NCBI GenBank assembly: GCA_964036665.1
Contig: OZ038526.1
Span: 1,860,001 to 1,924,000 of the forward strand
Source of the DNA: Gordius sp. MW1
Lineage: Eukaryota > Nematomorpha > Gordioida > Gordea > Gordiidae
Length of the DNA stretch: 64,000 nucleotides
Direction of reading: 5' to 3'
Part shown: positions 1 to 13,117 of the stretch, piece after piece
Position numbering within the stretch: the stretch's first letter is position 1
Layout: every line of letters starts with the position of its first letter
Made by a program: the position numbers and the translations under genes
Notes under the pieces: generated by a model
Seen by the model: only the letters and a program-made list of their open reading frames with translations
Databases searched by the model: none
What the model was told of the DNA's origin: nothing

Positions 1-786
1 TGGTGGCACAGACAGATAGAGTGATAAATGGTTACTTAAATTGTAAGCCATGTTTAACACTATATTAAAAAGATGTACGTCCATTACTGGCATCAGCATG
101 ATCCTCGGAAGAGAACGGGCGTACTCATCTTAGATATTTCTAGGGGTTTCATATTTTACAAAATATTCTGGGAATTTAGACTCTTTAAATAACGAGTGAC
201 ACTGTATTAAAAAAATATGTTTAATTTAGAGGGAATGGGTGGTAAAGTGCTAAATTGAGCATTAAAAAACATTCGCCGCCTTAACTTATAGATCTTTCTT
301 CTCTCATCTATTAATCGGTGTGTGCGTGGGGGTATATGATTAGTTACAGGCTTAAGTGCAAATCCAAAAGTAATTAATTAATCAAAACCATATTGCCCCT
401 ACCCCTTTTCGCCTAAAATTTAGCGCCAAACTCTCAGCTCCTCCCTTTTTTGCCACGAATTAACACGAAAAAGCTTGAAATTGGTTCGAATGCAGCACTT
501 TCATTTTTACAAAACTCTGCATACTACTGCACATTGCGCCCCCCCCCCATGCCATTTACTATTAAGGCTTATAGCACGGGCGGGAGAGGCTTTGACCCTA
601 ACATCATTAATATTGATTGATTTTTATATCAAAAGATACCACTAATTACACCCAAGTAAACGTGCCCCGTTCTATAATATACCCTTATTTGCTTTGGGCG
701 CCTTTAGGAGATTGTAGCAAAATTAATATCAAATGTATAGTTTAAGCTAGATGGCATATATAATGGCCGAACCTTTAATACCTTAA
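1..786. other. Intergenic, nothing recognised
   Basis: AT-rich DNA with frequent stops in all frames. A short poly-C run lies near 540. No gene, RNA or complete repeat could be supported. Confidence 0.4.
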
Positions 787-3084
787 TAACATTAGTAAAA
801 AGGGCGTGCTCATTAATTTGAATTAAATCGAGCATTATGCAAAATGACCATTTCGCTGACCCTCTCCAAGGAACATTACCCCCACTAAATGCTGAAATTC
901 AGTATTTTTCAGACTACATAAAATCTGAAAAATATCAAATAATGGTGGAGTTACATTGTGGTGTTAGGGAGATTCCGGTTAACATCATGATTAATTATTC
1001 CAAATGAACTTTTTTCATATTCCCATAAAAAATATATTTTACTCTGGTCAAAAGTCATAAATCAAAGTTTTTATAACGTGGTTTGGCTGTGAGTGAGGGA
1101 AGAACAATGCACACCCATTTCAGACGTGAGAAGAATAAATCAAGGGTTTTGTTGGATGCCAAGGTTCAAGATCTCAAAACACTTTTATTTGGTTGAGCAT
1201 CGTAGAATAATTAATCACTTAATTGATTTTTCAATTTTCTAGATGCCTGGTGACTTTTTAATGTCTCTCTTCAAATTTTTTCAAGTCTTAATTTTTTACT
1301 TTCCACAACATTTTTATAATTTTTTTTAAGTATAAATTATTTGCTGTATAAAAAAGCGATTAGTGGCGTTAGTGCATAAATTTTTTTCTTGCATAAATTG
1401 GACTTCATTATAAAGATAAAGCTTAAAGTAGATGACAAAAATCATATAAATTTGTCAGTAGTCGGCGGCCTCAAAACAAATTGTACCGTGAGTTTAAATG
1501 GCATTGGAAATTATGACATTTCATAAACACATAATAGTAGTTCAAAAAAATGTTATTAATTTACGATACCTCTTCTAAAAAATTTCACCGGCACATTTTA
1601 ACTAACAAAATTAAAGCCGTTTCAGTGCTAAAGCCTTAGACTAAATTTGGTAAATAAAAGAATAAATCCTGTGTTAATTCCTCTCAAATGTCATCAAAGC
1701 ACGTTCCCCTTTGGCGTTTTGGCTTAAACGATAAACGTGCTTTGTAAATCACCAATGGCTTTACTAAAATATGGTTTAAGGAGAAAGCATACTTATTAAT
1801 CCTAGGTGTTTTTATATTCTAAATGTTTTACCTAAATTATTTTTTATAATTGTCAAGTGGAATACGCAAGGTTTGAGATAGCAAAAAATGTTTGTTTACA
1901 CCCGAGCTAATATGATGATGACCGAGAAGTTGAAGCCTTTTAATTTAGGATAGTTATTAATTTTAGATGAAATAAGGGGCGTGGGGGCTTAGTTAATATA
2001 GGTTTTGTCTTTGAACAAGAGCTAGCGGATTTAATTCCGCTTTCAGCACTTTACTCCAAAAAGATGTAAAATATATAAAATAAATTCGGATGATGAGAGT
2101 GAAAAAATACTCATAAAATTGTTTAAATTTCAATTAGAGCAGAAAATCTTTGCTTGTAAAAATTTTTTTATTGAAATTTGCATTTATTTATAAATGTAAA
2201 AAACAAGTCGCCGTTAGTGATAAAATTAAACTTTTTTGCATTAAGTGACCTGAATGTTATTTTAATTAATGGAATTTTCTCCTTAAACCTTCCCATTATA
2301 GATCTTCTAATAATATCAAAAAGAAGATTAATTTCTAATGATTTTATTATTAATCACGGGAGTAAGCAGGGGGGGGGGGGCAAGGAGGGACGGTTGACCC
2401 CCTCTAAATAAAATAAAATTAGCTGAAATTTCATTATGCCTAAAATTTCAAAAAACCATTGTTTTGCCCCTCCCTAAATCATAATTCCAATGCTGGCTAT
2501 GCCCATGTTATGAATATTATAATAAATTATAACCTCATAAATTTTGCGGAAGAATGTGCGATCAGCTTACAACTATATTGCTTAAAACTTTATCAGCATG
2601 GACCAGACTTGGGGGATCCTTGTGTAAATTATGCTTTAACCACTTCAACCACCCGCGTTGCCTTAGTTTTGTGTTTGAAGATTATATATTCGGCATTACT
2701 TTTCTTTATACATCTTCGAAAAAAGATTCGACCTTATCTAACAAATTGAGCCATACTCTCACTCAGCGCCCCCCCCCCCTCGAGTTTAATCTCAGTACCT
2801 CGCGTCCCCGCCTTTCAAAATCAATTATCACTTTATCTTTCAAAAGGCATCTTATCTGTTCGTCCCCGTTTTTTCTATTTTATCTTTACTATATATATGA
2901 AGTGAGATCTCTTTCATTACTCTTGATTTACGACGTAGTAGATAGCGCGCTGCAATTTTCTCGCAGGAGCTTAAATGGAGAAATGGAAAGCGATTTTCGG
3001 TATGCGATGTGCCATCTAAGGTTAAAATAAAATTAATCTCAACGCCAAGAATGATATATTTATAATGGAAGCAAATGGATCACT
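787..3084 (+). repeat. 2.3 kb duplicated block, left copy
   Basis: This block recurs in inverted orientation at 56216-58513. Similarity begins at TAACATTAG and ends at GGATCAC on both sides, then stops abruptly. A few substitutions and one replaced patch of about a dozen bases (near 2720) separate the copies. The block holds a hAT MITE (2355-2507) shared by both copies, so the MITE was present before the duplication. The ends form no terminal inverted repeat, and open frames inside have no recognisable product. It could be a segmental duplication or a dispersed repeat of unknown class. Confidence 0.85.
2355..2507. mobile_element. hAT-type MITE
   Basis: Degenerate ends CACGGGAGTAAGCAGG and GCTGGCTATGCCCATG match the family termini CATGGGCGTAGCCAGG and its reverse complement. 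The flanks TTATTAAT and TTATGAAT fit an 8-bp target duplication (7 of 8). It lies inside the duplicated 2.3 kb block. Confidence 0.7.
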
Positions 3085-4939
3085 TAAGTTCCCTCTCCAG
3101 ATTTTGAATCTTAAAATGGCTTATCTGGAAATCTACCTACAGGCGCTTCTAGGTCGATCGAGATTGGTTAAAGTTTCTTTTGCATCTTGGAAAGCTCATT
3201 TGTGAATGAATTTTTTAGTTTGAGCCCGTCTGGCTACCTCAAAGCCCGCCCAAGCCTGGCTTGTAATTTTTTATAACAAAAACCCATCCATGCCTGGCAC
3301 GTTTATAGGCCATGAAAGTTTTAGATTTCAGAGGTAAATGCCATGAAAAAAATTTATATTTGATCAGGCATCGAAAATTATTACCTTTTAATCGCGCATA
3401 AAGCTTGTGATACTATGATCAACCCTGCCCATTATTATAAAATCCAACATGATATACAAAAGTTGCTGCCTTTTACCATAACTTTAGGTTTTTTTAAATT
3501 CAATTTTATTGCTTAGCAAGAGACATCGAAAGTCAATTGAAACGTGTTCAATTCGTACAAAAATATAACTTCACATAGGAGGGCAGGGGTCAGTCACAAA
3601 GGGGGAATTTCATCAGCTAAAAGCTTCGTCCCCAACCATGGCGCCATCCCCATAAACTTAATATTAATCTAAGACACGCCATTAATTAAATACCAATTAA
3701 ATTAATGGTCATCATGCGGTGCGCGGTATACGACTTCGTTAAGTATTGGTATGATAAATCTCTTGAGCTTTTCAACACTCACCACGAATGAACTATAAAT
3801 TAATTAGATATCGATAATAAAGATATCCCTATGACGACGACCCTATTAGAAGGGTTCGCTCCTCCCAGTAGATTCAAGCTCCTTGTTTTGCCTAACCCAT
3901 GATGAATTATTCAAGCTCTAGCTGGGTGTTGGGGAGGGAAGGAGTCAGATCGCCCCATCTTCCAGCCATGAAATTTGATATCAACGACGCTAGCTACATT
4001 ACCACCTTCTAGACAAATTATATGTCGTGGAGTGGTGGTGCGCGTAATTTAATAAATTGGTGGTGGTGGTGAAAGGTCGGTCGAGCCCTGACCCTAGATT
4101 AATTTAGGATAGAACACTATCTATATACTACGCCTATCCCTCATCTTGCTTCATTTTTAATTAGTGCTTTTTAATCATTGATCTGGTATGACCCTTTCCA
4201 AGTAAATCACCATCCCATCCACATACATGAGTAATAGTGTAAAAGGGTGGTGTCATACAAAAGGAGATGATCACACGACTTGACCATATGCCAACCCTGC
4301 CTGATTGTTGCAAAATATATGGCATGTGTCGTTATTATGTATACCCATCATTTACGATGGCATTACAATTGCTGGATGAAGTGATGGCTGTAGAGCCAAA
4401 ACTTAAATAAAAATTAAATAGGCATAAGGTGAAAACAAAATATTGATAGCGCATCGAAATGGACATTCCATGCAACATAACGATTATGAAGTGGGTTATA
4501 ATATAATTAAGGCAAATATTTAAATCCCACTTGGAACCCCGAGCCATAGCAAAAAAGTTATACAATCTCTTGAAACATAGTGGACAAATCTCCAACATCT
4601 CATTAGAGTTGAAAGAGTACTTTTATATCAGGCAAAGTTCACAATGGAAATTGTTAAATCCAACACGATTTCCATACACGGACCAATGCCATCAGTTTAA
4701 TTTTAGGGCTTTTTTATAGTTTTTTTTAGTCGTGAATGTAATTTTTTATATCGGTTTAATAAATTGTTTGAAAATTTAAAGACAAAAAAATGCTACCTAG
4801 GAGTTTAAATAAAAAGGATGAAGCAGCGTTCTGGTCGAAAATTTATGATCTTGGGCAACTCACTTATCAAACCTAAGATATACAATATCGATTTTGAACT
4901 TTTTAAATAATGATTTGAGCTACAGACTAACATGACAGC
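3085..4939. other. Intergenic
   Basis: No gene recognised. A short GTGGTG-rich stretch lies near 4040-4075. Open frames at 4335-4719 overlap on opposite strands and look accidental. Confidence 0.35.
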
Positions 4940-5106
4940 CGTGGGCGTAGCCAGGCGGAGGCAGGGAGGGGCGATTTCCCCCCTCTAAATCCTTAAACTC
5001 TTTAAAATTTTATCTAACTATGGCTAAAAAAAATTGTCATTTGCCCCCCCCCACCCCCTTAAACCATAATTGCCCCCATCTAGTTACAATCCTGGATATG
5101 CCCATG
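4940..5106. mobile_element. hAT-type MITE
   Basis: The left end CGTGGGCGTAGCCAGG and right end CCTGGATATGCCCATG, with G-rich and C-rich subterminal blocks, mark this as a family member. No clear target duplication remains. Confidence 0.7.
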
Positions 5107-6453
5107 GGCCATGGCTGAAGCCAAAATTAGTTAAAGAAGAGCAAAATGAGGATCTTATATTAATTTAAATTAGAATTTTATACAAAATAACACTATACTT
5201 TTAGGGTTTTAGTTGGGGGGGGCAGCTGTCATGCTTTTTGCCATCACTGTCTACCTCCATTCTTTTTTAATTAATTGGCTCGTTAAACTAGTGCATGGTA
5301 AAGTGGATAAATCCACAAAGGCATGTTTAAATCTTCTTTCGACTAAGTTAGTTCAAAGGACATGATGCATTGGCGCTTACCTCTTAAACACGGTCGTTTC
5401 CTTTACAATGATACTATGCATGTCATTGTCATCATACATACTTTATACTACGTGTTTTCAGTAGATTCTCTTTATGGTAAAAAAATATATTTATATATAG
5501 TAGTTTGACTTTGACTGTTTGACAGTAATTTGTTATATTTGATAGACTTTGAAACTTAAGGATAATATGAGGCTCCCGTGGTTAGGAAAGGTCAATTCGT
5601 AAAGCTCCTGTAATTCCCAGATGAATATAGCGACCAAGTATCATATTTATCACCGACATTGTATGCTGATAGCGAATATAAAGAACTAGACATTATGACA
5701 CCTTATTAACTTTGACCCGCCACCACAAAAACGAGCTGTGAAAAATGTTTATTTACCAGGGCAAAAAATGTCAAAAGAATGTTAATTTTAAATTGCCGTG
5801 AAATTTGGTTAGGCTATCAGGGCTTTACATCTTGTCGCATTTTAAAGGGTATATAATTGGAATAGAGAATGGATTAAGTATGTCGTGCTTGCAGAATATA
5901 AACATTAATCTTGCATTTATTTAGGTTAAACCTAAACATAATAAAGTTTATTAAATTGAAAGTAAAATTATATTTAAAGACCTTTAATATAATGACCCTT
6001 CACAAGGTTACAAGGTTTATTAAATTCACTGCTCTCAGTCTGAAACATTAAGTTTAGCAAGTTATAAAATCAATCACACTTATATTAGTAAATTATCAAA
6101 AGTTTGGGATATCTATACTCATAAACTTTAGTCTTCAAATTTAGATAATGTAACATGTTATAACTTCAAAAGACATCATTTTGCCCCTCCGTCAGTAATA
6201 TTATAAAGTTTGCCACCGCTCCTTCTAAATCCCGGTCAAGCTAATTACATTTACCTCTTAAACCAACTTGTATAGAATCCAATTCCAATTAATGGATAAT
6301 TTATTCACTTATCCTGAATATTAATTCTCTAAATAATTTGACATCTCATTTCACACCACTAAGCCTCACTCTAATTTAGGGAAAACGGATATCCGTAGAA
6401 ATTACTGGCTCTTAAAAAGCTAGCTCGCACGATTCAGATAATAATCAAAGCGG
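5107..6453. other. Intergenic
   Basis: AT-rich DNA with no gene recognised. Around 6180-6240 there is a weak C-rich trace that may be a decayed MITE. Confidence 0.3.
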
Positions 6454-6616
6454 TTAGGGCGTAGCCAGGGGTGGCAGGGTGGAACGGCTGCCCCCTTCTA
6501 AATCCAAAAATTCTTCAGAATTTAATAAAATTAAGACTAAAATTACTAAAAATTATCATTTTGCCCCTCCATATTCATTAATGGCCCCTCTAAATCCAAT
6601 CTTGGCTATGCTTATG
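6454..6616. mobile_element. hAT-type MITE, diverged
   Basis: GGGCGTAGCCAGGGG at the left, a GCTGCCCCC block, a TTTTGCCCCTCC block and TTGGCTATGC at the right are in family order. The ends are eroded and no target duplication is visible. Confidence 0.65.
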
Positions 6617-6830
6617 GTTACAATAATAATTAATTTCTATTATGAAACGTCGCCTTCCTTAAAAACCATTAATTCTACCTATCATGTCAAGTATGAAGAG
6701 GTTTAACAAATCAGCCGTGATATTATTACAATGTACCCAAAATCTGACCCTGAAACAATAGCTAGGTGTGTTAGGATTGGGAAATCCCTCCTTTTATTAC
6801 CACAGTGACCCCAGTTATAATCAGTCATAC

Positions 6831-6988
6831 CACGGGTGTAGCCAAGGGGGCAGGAAGGGGCGGCTGCCCCCTCTAATAAATTTGTTCAAATTTATTAAAA
6901 TTATGCCTAAAATCTCAAGAAATGTTCATTTTGCCCCTCCCTAAATCATTATTGCCCTCCTCTAATTCCAATGCTGGCTACGCCCATA
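6831..6988. mobile_element. hAT-type MITE
   Basis: Ends CACGGGTGTAGCCAAGG and GCTGGCTACGCCCATA. The flanks AGTCATAC and AGTCTTAC form a 7-of-8 target duplication. Confidence 0.75.
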
Positions 6989-7653
6989 AGTCTTACTGTT
7001 TGGAAGCTTGGGGGCAGGGCTTATAATAACCACAACTAAATAACATTCAATCGATCAATGGTACTTGGTGGAGATTATTATGGCCTCTCTCTGGCTTAAC
7101 AAGTGTCCTAACAGACCCAATTTAGCTACCCTAACGTGACATGAAGCAAAATTAAGTGGTTTGCGTAGGCCTATCACATGTAGAGCAAACACTCTATTAC
7201 TATAGATCAGGACTTATATGAGAATTTTAATTAGTTTTCTTAACCCTTCATTTTCAAGCCTTAATAAATCAATCGGTATTAGGAAAAATGGTAGCCATGC
7301 CTAAATTGCGGATTCTTATGAAACCGAGGTCATTTATAAAGAATTTTACATTTTGATTTGTGGTTAGAGCGGAAAAAATTGATACTAAACCCATAATAAA
7401 TCATGAAAATGGTGGTTGGCATTTTGCAAAGCATGCGAGAGCCTCCGATTGATACTCCCTAAGTAGCTAAGATGATATGATTTGCATATTTATTAGGTTG
7501 AAGTAATTTGATTACAATCAATACCGCTATTCACCGGAATTTCAAGCTTGAATTAATTTAGAAATTTCTAGGCCTAAATATGTCATATTGTAAATGTTAT
7601 CCATTTTAAAAAGGGAATGTACCACATAATTTAATTGAAATTTTGTGTCAATA

Positions 7654-7819
7654 CACGGGCGTTGCCCGCATTGGAATTAGAGGGGCGCAATAATAATTTA
7701 GGGAGGGGCAAAATGACAATTTTTTTTAATTTTAGCGATATTTTTTTATAAATTTTAAAGAATTTAGGGGTTTAGAGGGGGCAGCCGCCCCTCTCTGCCT
7801 CCCCTTGCCTACGCCCATG
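7654..7819. mobile_element. hAT-type MITE
   Basis: The ends CACGGGCGTTGCCCG and CTTGCCTACGCCCATG enclose the AGAGGGG and GCAGCCGCCCC blocks typical of the family. The flanks TGTCAATA and TGTCAGTA give a 7-of-8 target duplication. Confidence 0.75.
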
Positions 7820-8918
7820 TGTCAGTAGATCAAATTTAAATGGGTAGCTCAAATGACAAGCGTGGTGTTAATTTTAGGTTAAATAGTCGCACATAATATT
7901 TTGGGTTTTAAACCCCAACACTGTTAAATGGGGATGGGGCCATCGGGAAGCAATCTCAACATAATATCATCGACACGACAAGATGCAGTAAAGGGTGGTG
8001 CATTAGGACTAAAAAAGTTTTTAGGATACAACTAAGTTGTAAAAATACAATATATATTTATAGGTTGCTTTAACTATAAGTGTTAAATTTTAGAATTAGC
8101 TGAAAAAGTAAAGCATTTTTTTAAAGATTTGAAAAACTTGTTTCAAATATATTTTGCCTCAACTGTATAATTTATAAAATTATAAGAGATTCGAAATTTA
8201 TAAAGTATTAAATTTCAAAATAGGAAAGAATCTTATCCAGTAAATATTTATTTAAATTTATGCTTAATTTTGAGGAGGCCTTAACCCCCCCCCCCCCCCC
8301 CGCCACTTCATAGAAAGCTTAATTTTTTAATACAAACTTTAACTAATGCATCGAGCGTGACTGAAAATTTATAAATTTATCTATTAGGGGTAACCTATTG
8401 AAACAATCTGATTTTCTTAAAACCATGGGCATGGGACGTGAAAAACTAATTTGGCTAATCCGCATTAATACACACTTTATTAGTCACGGTTATTCTTATA
8501 TATACCAACCAATCATTGTTTTGAAAACCATTTTTAATTTATCAACTAGTCTCTAAACGTTATCGTGATATTAAATGTAAGGCCGGGGTGAATCAATCAT
8601 ACCAACAGTTCAGCCAGTGACACCTAAAATAATCATCATGATAATTGATTAGCAAGTTTATTTAACTAATTTTTTGACTATCTATAAAAATTTAAATTTA
8701 TCCATCTAATTTATCACTTGGCTCAAAAGTTGGCTCCATTGGTGTTAGGAGCGGGCTATAATTGGTGTTGCTACATTTAATTGCGTGAAATGAACTAATG
8801 AACCACAAGCTTTATTAAAAACTGAACGTTTTTGTTTTAATTTTTCACAGCTGGTGACATTATTTTAAATGTAAGTGCTAGCTCCTAAAAACAATCAATT
8901 TTGCATTGATTCAGTTGC
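7820..8918. other. Intergenic with a poly-C run
   Basis: AT-rich, with a long C homopolymer at about 8284-8301. No gene recognised. Confidence 0.3.
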
Positions 8919-9114
8919 AATTGACAAAAAAGCAAAAAACAAATTAATGTCTACGAAAATGCATTTGTCGATTTAAATGTGTGCATCTTACTCTAACCCT
9001 AACCTAAAACCCCGACCTAAAACTCTAACCCTGACGTTTTCGTCTCTGTAAACCCCTCTCAAGAGCATTTTCGTTAAATATTCATAGACATTCATAGACA
9101 TTTTGTCAGTTAAA
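8919..9114. repeat. Small inverted-repeat element
   Basis: The left arm (TTGACAAAAAAG ... AATGTCTACGAAAATGC) is matched by the reverse complement of the right arm near 9072-9114 (GCATTTTCG ... GACATTTTGTCA). The centre holds several CCCTAA-like motifs. This is probably a non-autonomous DNA element; superfamily and target site are not clear. Confidence 0.4.
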
Positions 9115-10259
9115 CTTTGGTCGAATGCATCGATACCTTTTGCATTACTTCTGTAGCTGTTGAACTAAATAACATCCAAATTACAAAGGAGAATTAATAC
9201 CGTAATGTAGTTATATAATATTATACTTTTTGCTCAATTAAAGCTAATTATTTTATTCTTGATAAAATTTGAATAATTATTAAGGGCTCATTTTTTTCAA
9301 AAACATACGTCACTACATATTGATGTTTTTACTATTTTTAATTTAACAGCTAAAACGCAAAGGTATTTTAACAAAAAGGGGACATAAGATTTTTATTAAG
9401 TAAAATAATAACAGTCATTTAAATTTCCAAAATTGGTTCCCTAAATTTATATTTTTCTATTTAAATCAATTTTATTAATGTTTAAAAGAAACTAACAGCT
9501 AACATGATTTATAGGACATTGATCCGTGTGTGGAAATCGTTTTGGATTTAACGATTTCTTTAGATGATTTAATTAAAATATCGCTACATATCATATTTCG
9601 TATTTATGTTTTTGCTTTGGCTACTAAAGATTATTATAATTTGGTGTTAAAAAGCAATGGAAGTACAGCTTAGATACAATGCATAAGTTATTATTGGTAA
9701 AAGATATAAATCTGTTTTATGGCAATATTCAATATCAGATTTAATTTGAGCATTAAAATAAGGTAGATATTTTATTATAATTAAGTTGAGGTAATTAAAT
9801 GGTTCTACATCATATTTATAGCAATCTAATAATATTTTGATTTAATTTAGGCATATAGATTAAACTAGTTCATTTAGCCCTTCTTTCATAATTTTACCAT
9901 CTAACTTTATCTCTACATACTATTCAATAGTATTACAATTAAAATATAAGGCATTTTTTTTTGTATAGTAATAATTGAAAGCACAATGTGCTTGTGATCC
10001 CGTTAAGAGTCTTTTATAAATACACATATAAAATGCTACAATATCAAACGATTGAAATTATAAAAATTAGGATTTTTATACCTAATGTTTTCACACGATC
10101 CATTTTTGAGCTGTAGGTTGTTTTGAGCTTTTTATTATTAAAATTATCATCAGGGTATATAATTAGGATTCTACAAACGGGATGTTTTTATAACGAATTT
10201 CTTGTATTCACATGTGCACGTTTAATAACAATATCAGATGTTTTATTAAAATTATTAAA
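9115..10259. other. Upstream region of RPUSD2
   Basis: Very AT-rich, with no further exon or element recognised. It should hold the RPUSD2 promoter, but no motif stands out. Confidence 0.3.
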
Positions 10260-12536
10260 ATGAGCAAACGATATCGTTCTTCAAAGGGTGAAAATTCAAA
10301 AAAAGTATAATATGTGAATATTAGATTTTTTAATAGTAGGCAAGAAACGATATAAGACCAGTGGGTGTAAATTTGGAACAACTAAATTTAACCAGTTATT
10401 ATTTTGAAAATGGACATAGAAAAGTTTATCCATATTACTTTACCTTTCAAACAAATTGTAAAGGTCGTTGGATTGGTAGAAAGCTTATTGATGTGTACAG
10501 GTCCGAATTTCGATTGTATACTAGCGAAGAATATGTAAGCATATAGACAGTTTATCCAGTTTAAAATTGTGTTACTATTGTAAATTCTTTAAAATTGTTA
10601 TATATTTGTTACCTAACAAGTGCAGATATGATTTTGCTTTTTTTTTCTATCTACCAAAAATATTACCTATTAATTTATTGTTCAACTAACTTAAATGTGT
10701 TTTTCCATTACCTTATGTAGGTGAGAAAGATTACAAGGGGGCATTTACGTGTTAATAGCCAGCATGTTTCTTTAAACCATATCCTTAAAAATGGGGACTT
10801 ATTAGAAAGTTTAGTACATAGACATGAAACACCAGTTAATGCTCAACCTGACATTCAAATAGTTGTCAATGATGATGAAGTTGTTGTGATTGATAAACCA
10901 TGCTCAATCCCAGTAATAAGCTTTAATTGTATTTATATATATGTAAATGATGAATATTATTTATTTTTAATACTGACTAATTAGTTTATAATTAAATCAC
11001 TCTGTGTAATGGAGATATGTATTTATATTGCTTGTACAATGTGATGTACTAATTGACTAGGTGCATCCATGTGGTAACTTCAGATACAACTCTTTACTCT
11101 TTATACTGGCCAAAGAACACGGAATCAACAGCCTCTACTCTGTTCATCGTATAGACCGGCTTACTTCTGGTCTCATAATTTTCGCCAAAACACCTTTAGC
11201 CTTGCAACGAATTCAAGGCGACATTTTGAATAAAGTGGCACACAAGGAATACCTTTGTTTGGTTGAAGGCATATTTCCCAAGTAATTTTTAAATTTATAT
11301 AACAGGGCGCTAGTGGTCTTAATCTTAATACCACTTGTAAAATGATTAATACATATTTTTGTATTCGTTTATTATAGAAGACCTTTGGTATGCGAAGAAC
11401 CCATAAAGATTCATTCCTTCAAAATTGGCATATCGGCTGTGAGTCACGAACCCGATTCAAAACCGTGTACCACTTCCTTCGAAAGACTCGCCGTTATATA
11501 TAAACCACCAACGTTACCCAACACAAACGAAGACTCCAAGCCCGACCTAGAGCTCAAGGCTTCAGGCCGTTTCATCAGTCTAGTCAGGTGTACACCTCTC
11601 ACTGGACGCACTCACCAAATTCGAGTTCACGCCCAATACCTCGGGCACCCCATTATAAACGATCCCCTCTACAATACGGTCCTAGGCTGGGGTCCGAAAA
11701 AGGGAAAGGGGGGTGAGTACGGGAAACCGTTGCGAGATGTCATCAAGGATCTCATAGTGAACGGGCATCACGAACACTTAAATTCTGCGTCGGGTTCGGA
11801 GGACCATCAATGTGATGCCCCAAAAATGGTTAAAGAACAGTTGACTCCATTCCAAACCGCCGTGGTTCAAACTCTCACCAAGCAACGTGCTGCCTCAGTA
11901 GGTGACCCCATGGTTACTGAAGAATCGCGCGATATTAATGTTAGCACTAACGTACCTAAAATCATTCGCAATGGCTCAGATGGGCCGATTGCAAACGCAA
12001 CTACACATGACGAGAGCATTCCACCAACGGATTATGGCAACCACACCGCGGAAGTTAAAGCAGCTTTGGATATGCTAACAGCTAGCCCCGACAAATTTTT
12101 AACGTGGTTCGACGAGGAGTGCGAAGATTGTCACATCATACTGAAGAGTAAGTTAGAATCTTCGTTTACTCCCAACACCTCTGAAGGCCCCTCACCCGAA
12201 GCTAGGGTAGAAGGTGACCTTCGGTATGCTACCATGTCGAGGCCTTTCGTGGACCCTGCAAAATATGGTAACGAGTTGCCGATGTACCTCCACTGTTACC
12301 GATACGCCGGTCAAGATTGGTCCTACCAGACCACGCTCCCAGCATGGGCTGCTCCTGAGACCACTTTCAAGCAAAGTTGCGTCGTTTCATCGTGCACTTT
12401 GGTAGATCATCCTGAAATCGTGAATTTAGAATCCGGTGACACCGTGTACATTGACGATTGTCACGAACAAGAATTTGTCCCCATCTACCCCGACAATTAT
12501 AATCCCTTGTTGAGGCATCTCACCAAAAATAATTAG
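10260..12536 (+). CDS. RPUSD2: RNA pseudouridylate synthase (RPUSD2-like)
   Basis: RluA-family enzyme that isomerises uridine to pseudouridine in RNA. Proposed exons are 10260-10304, 10340-10534, 10721-10912, 11061-11281 and 11378-12536, all with GT-AG introns and consistent phase; they give about 603 residues. Exon 2 carries [15 protein letters not shown], the N-terminal RPUSD2 signature. Exon 3 has an S4-like segment, then [11 protein letters not shown]. Exon 4 carries HRIDRLTSG with the presumed catalytic Asp near residue 176. Exon 5 carries [20 protein letters not shown] and [10 protein letters not shown], then an acidic, low-conservation linker. The tail [17 protein letters not shown] with PAWA matches the RPUSD2 C-terminus. 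The start was chosen because a 35-nt intron joins a short basic first exon in frame; exon 1 is the least certain part. AATAAA follows at 12582. Exon 5 is clearly richer in G and C than exons 1-4. Confidence 0.9.
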
Positions 12537-12587
12537 GCGCTGTATTCAACTATCGCTCCTACTTTCTTTATGCTCAATATAAATAAA

Positions 12588-12919
12588 CGTGATAATGTTA
12601 ATTTAATTAGGTTGACTTTCACCATGATTGTCTTAACATAGAAGTTCCTGATGGTCTTTCCACAAGACATTTCCCTATGGTCTTAGTGCTTTTTTTTAAA
12701 CGAAGCCTAAAAACTTGCAATTGTTTTTTGTAAAATGGTTCTTTTTAATTAAAATATGCTAATTTGTGACCTTATTTATAAACCCTCGATAATTGCTTAA
12801 TAATATTGGTTTAACCATCTTATAAAGAATCAAAGCGCATATAAAAGTTAGACAATGGAGATTAGTTTAAATTTGAAAATTAAGTGATTTAAACTATAAG
12901 ATATTTTGATTTACAACAA
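12588..12919. other. Intergenic
   Basis: AT-rich spacer after the RPUSD2 polyadenylation signal. Nothing else seen. Confidence 0.3.
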
Positions 12920-13060
12920 GGATGTAGTTTTCGGGAGCCTTCTTTAAATCCACAACTTCTAACTAATTGGCTAAAATATGCAAAAAATTATTATATTGCT
13001 CTTCCATTAATCATTATCAAGCATCCCACCCCACTGTTTCAATTATTGGCTACGCCCATT
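12920..13060. mobile_element. Degenerate hAT-type MITE
   Basis: The right end GGCTACGCCCAT and the central AATTATTATATTGCTCTTCC-like region follow family order, but the left end is barely recognisable. This looks like an old copy. Confidence 0.45.
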
Positions 13061-13117
13061 TCTAATTAATTTCAACATACTAGCTTGCAGTCCAAATATT
13101 AGACTTAATAAAATAAC

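Noticed and set aside
2178-3030. Open frames in the duplicated block
   Set aside because: They overlap each other and a MITE, and differ between the two copies by frame-changing patches; there is no protein family resemblance.
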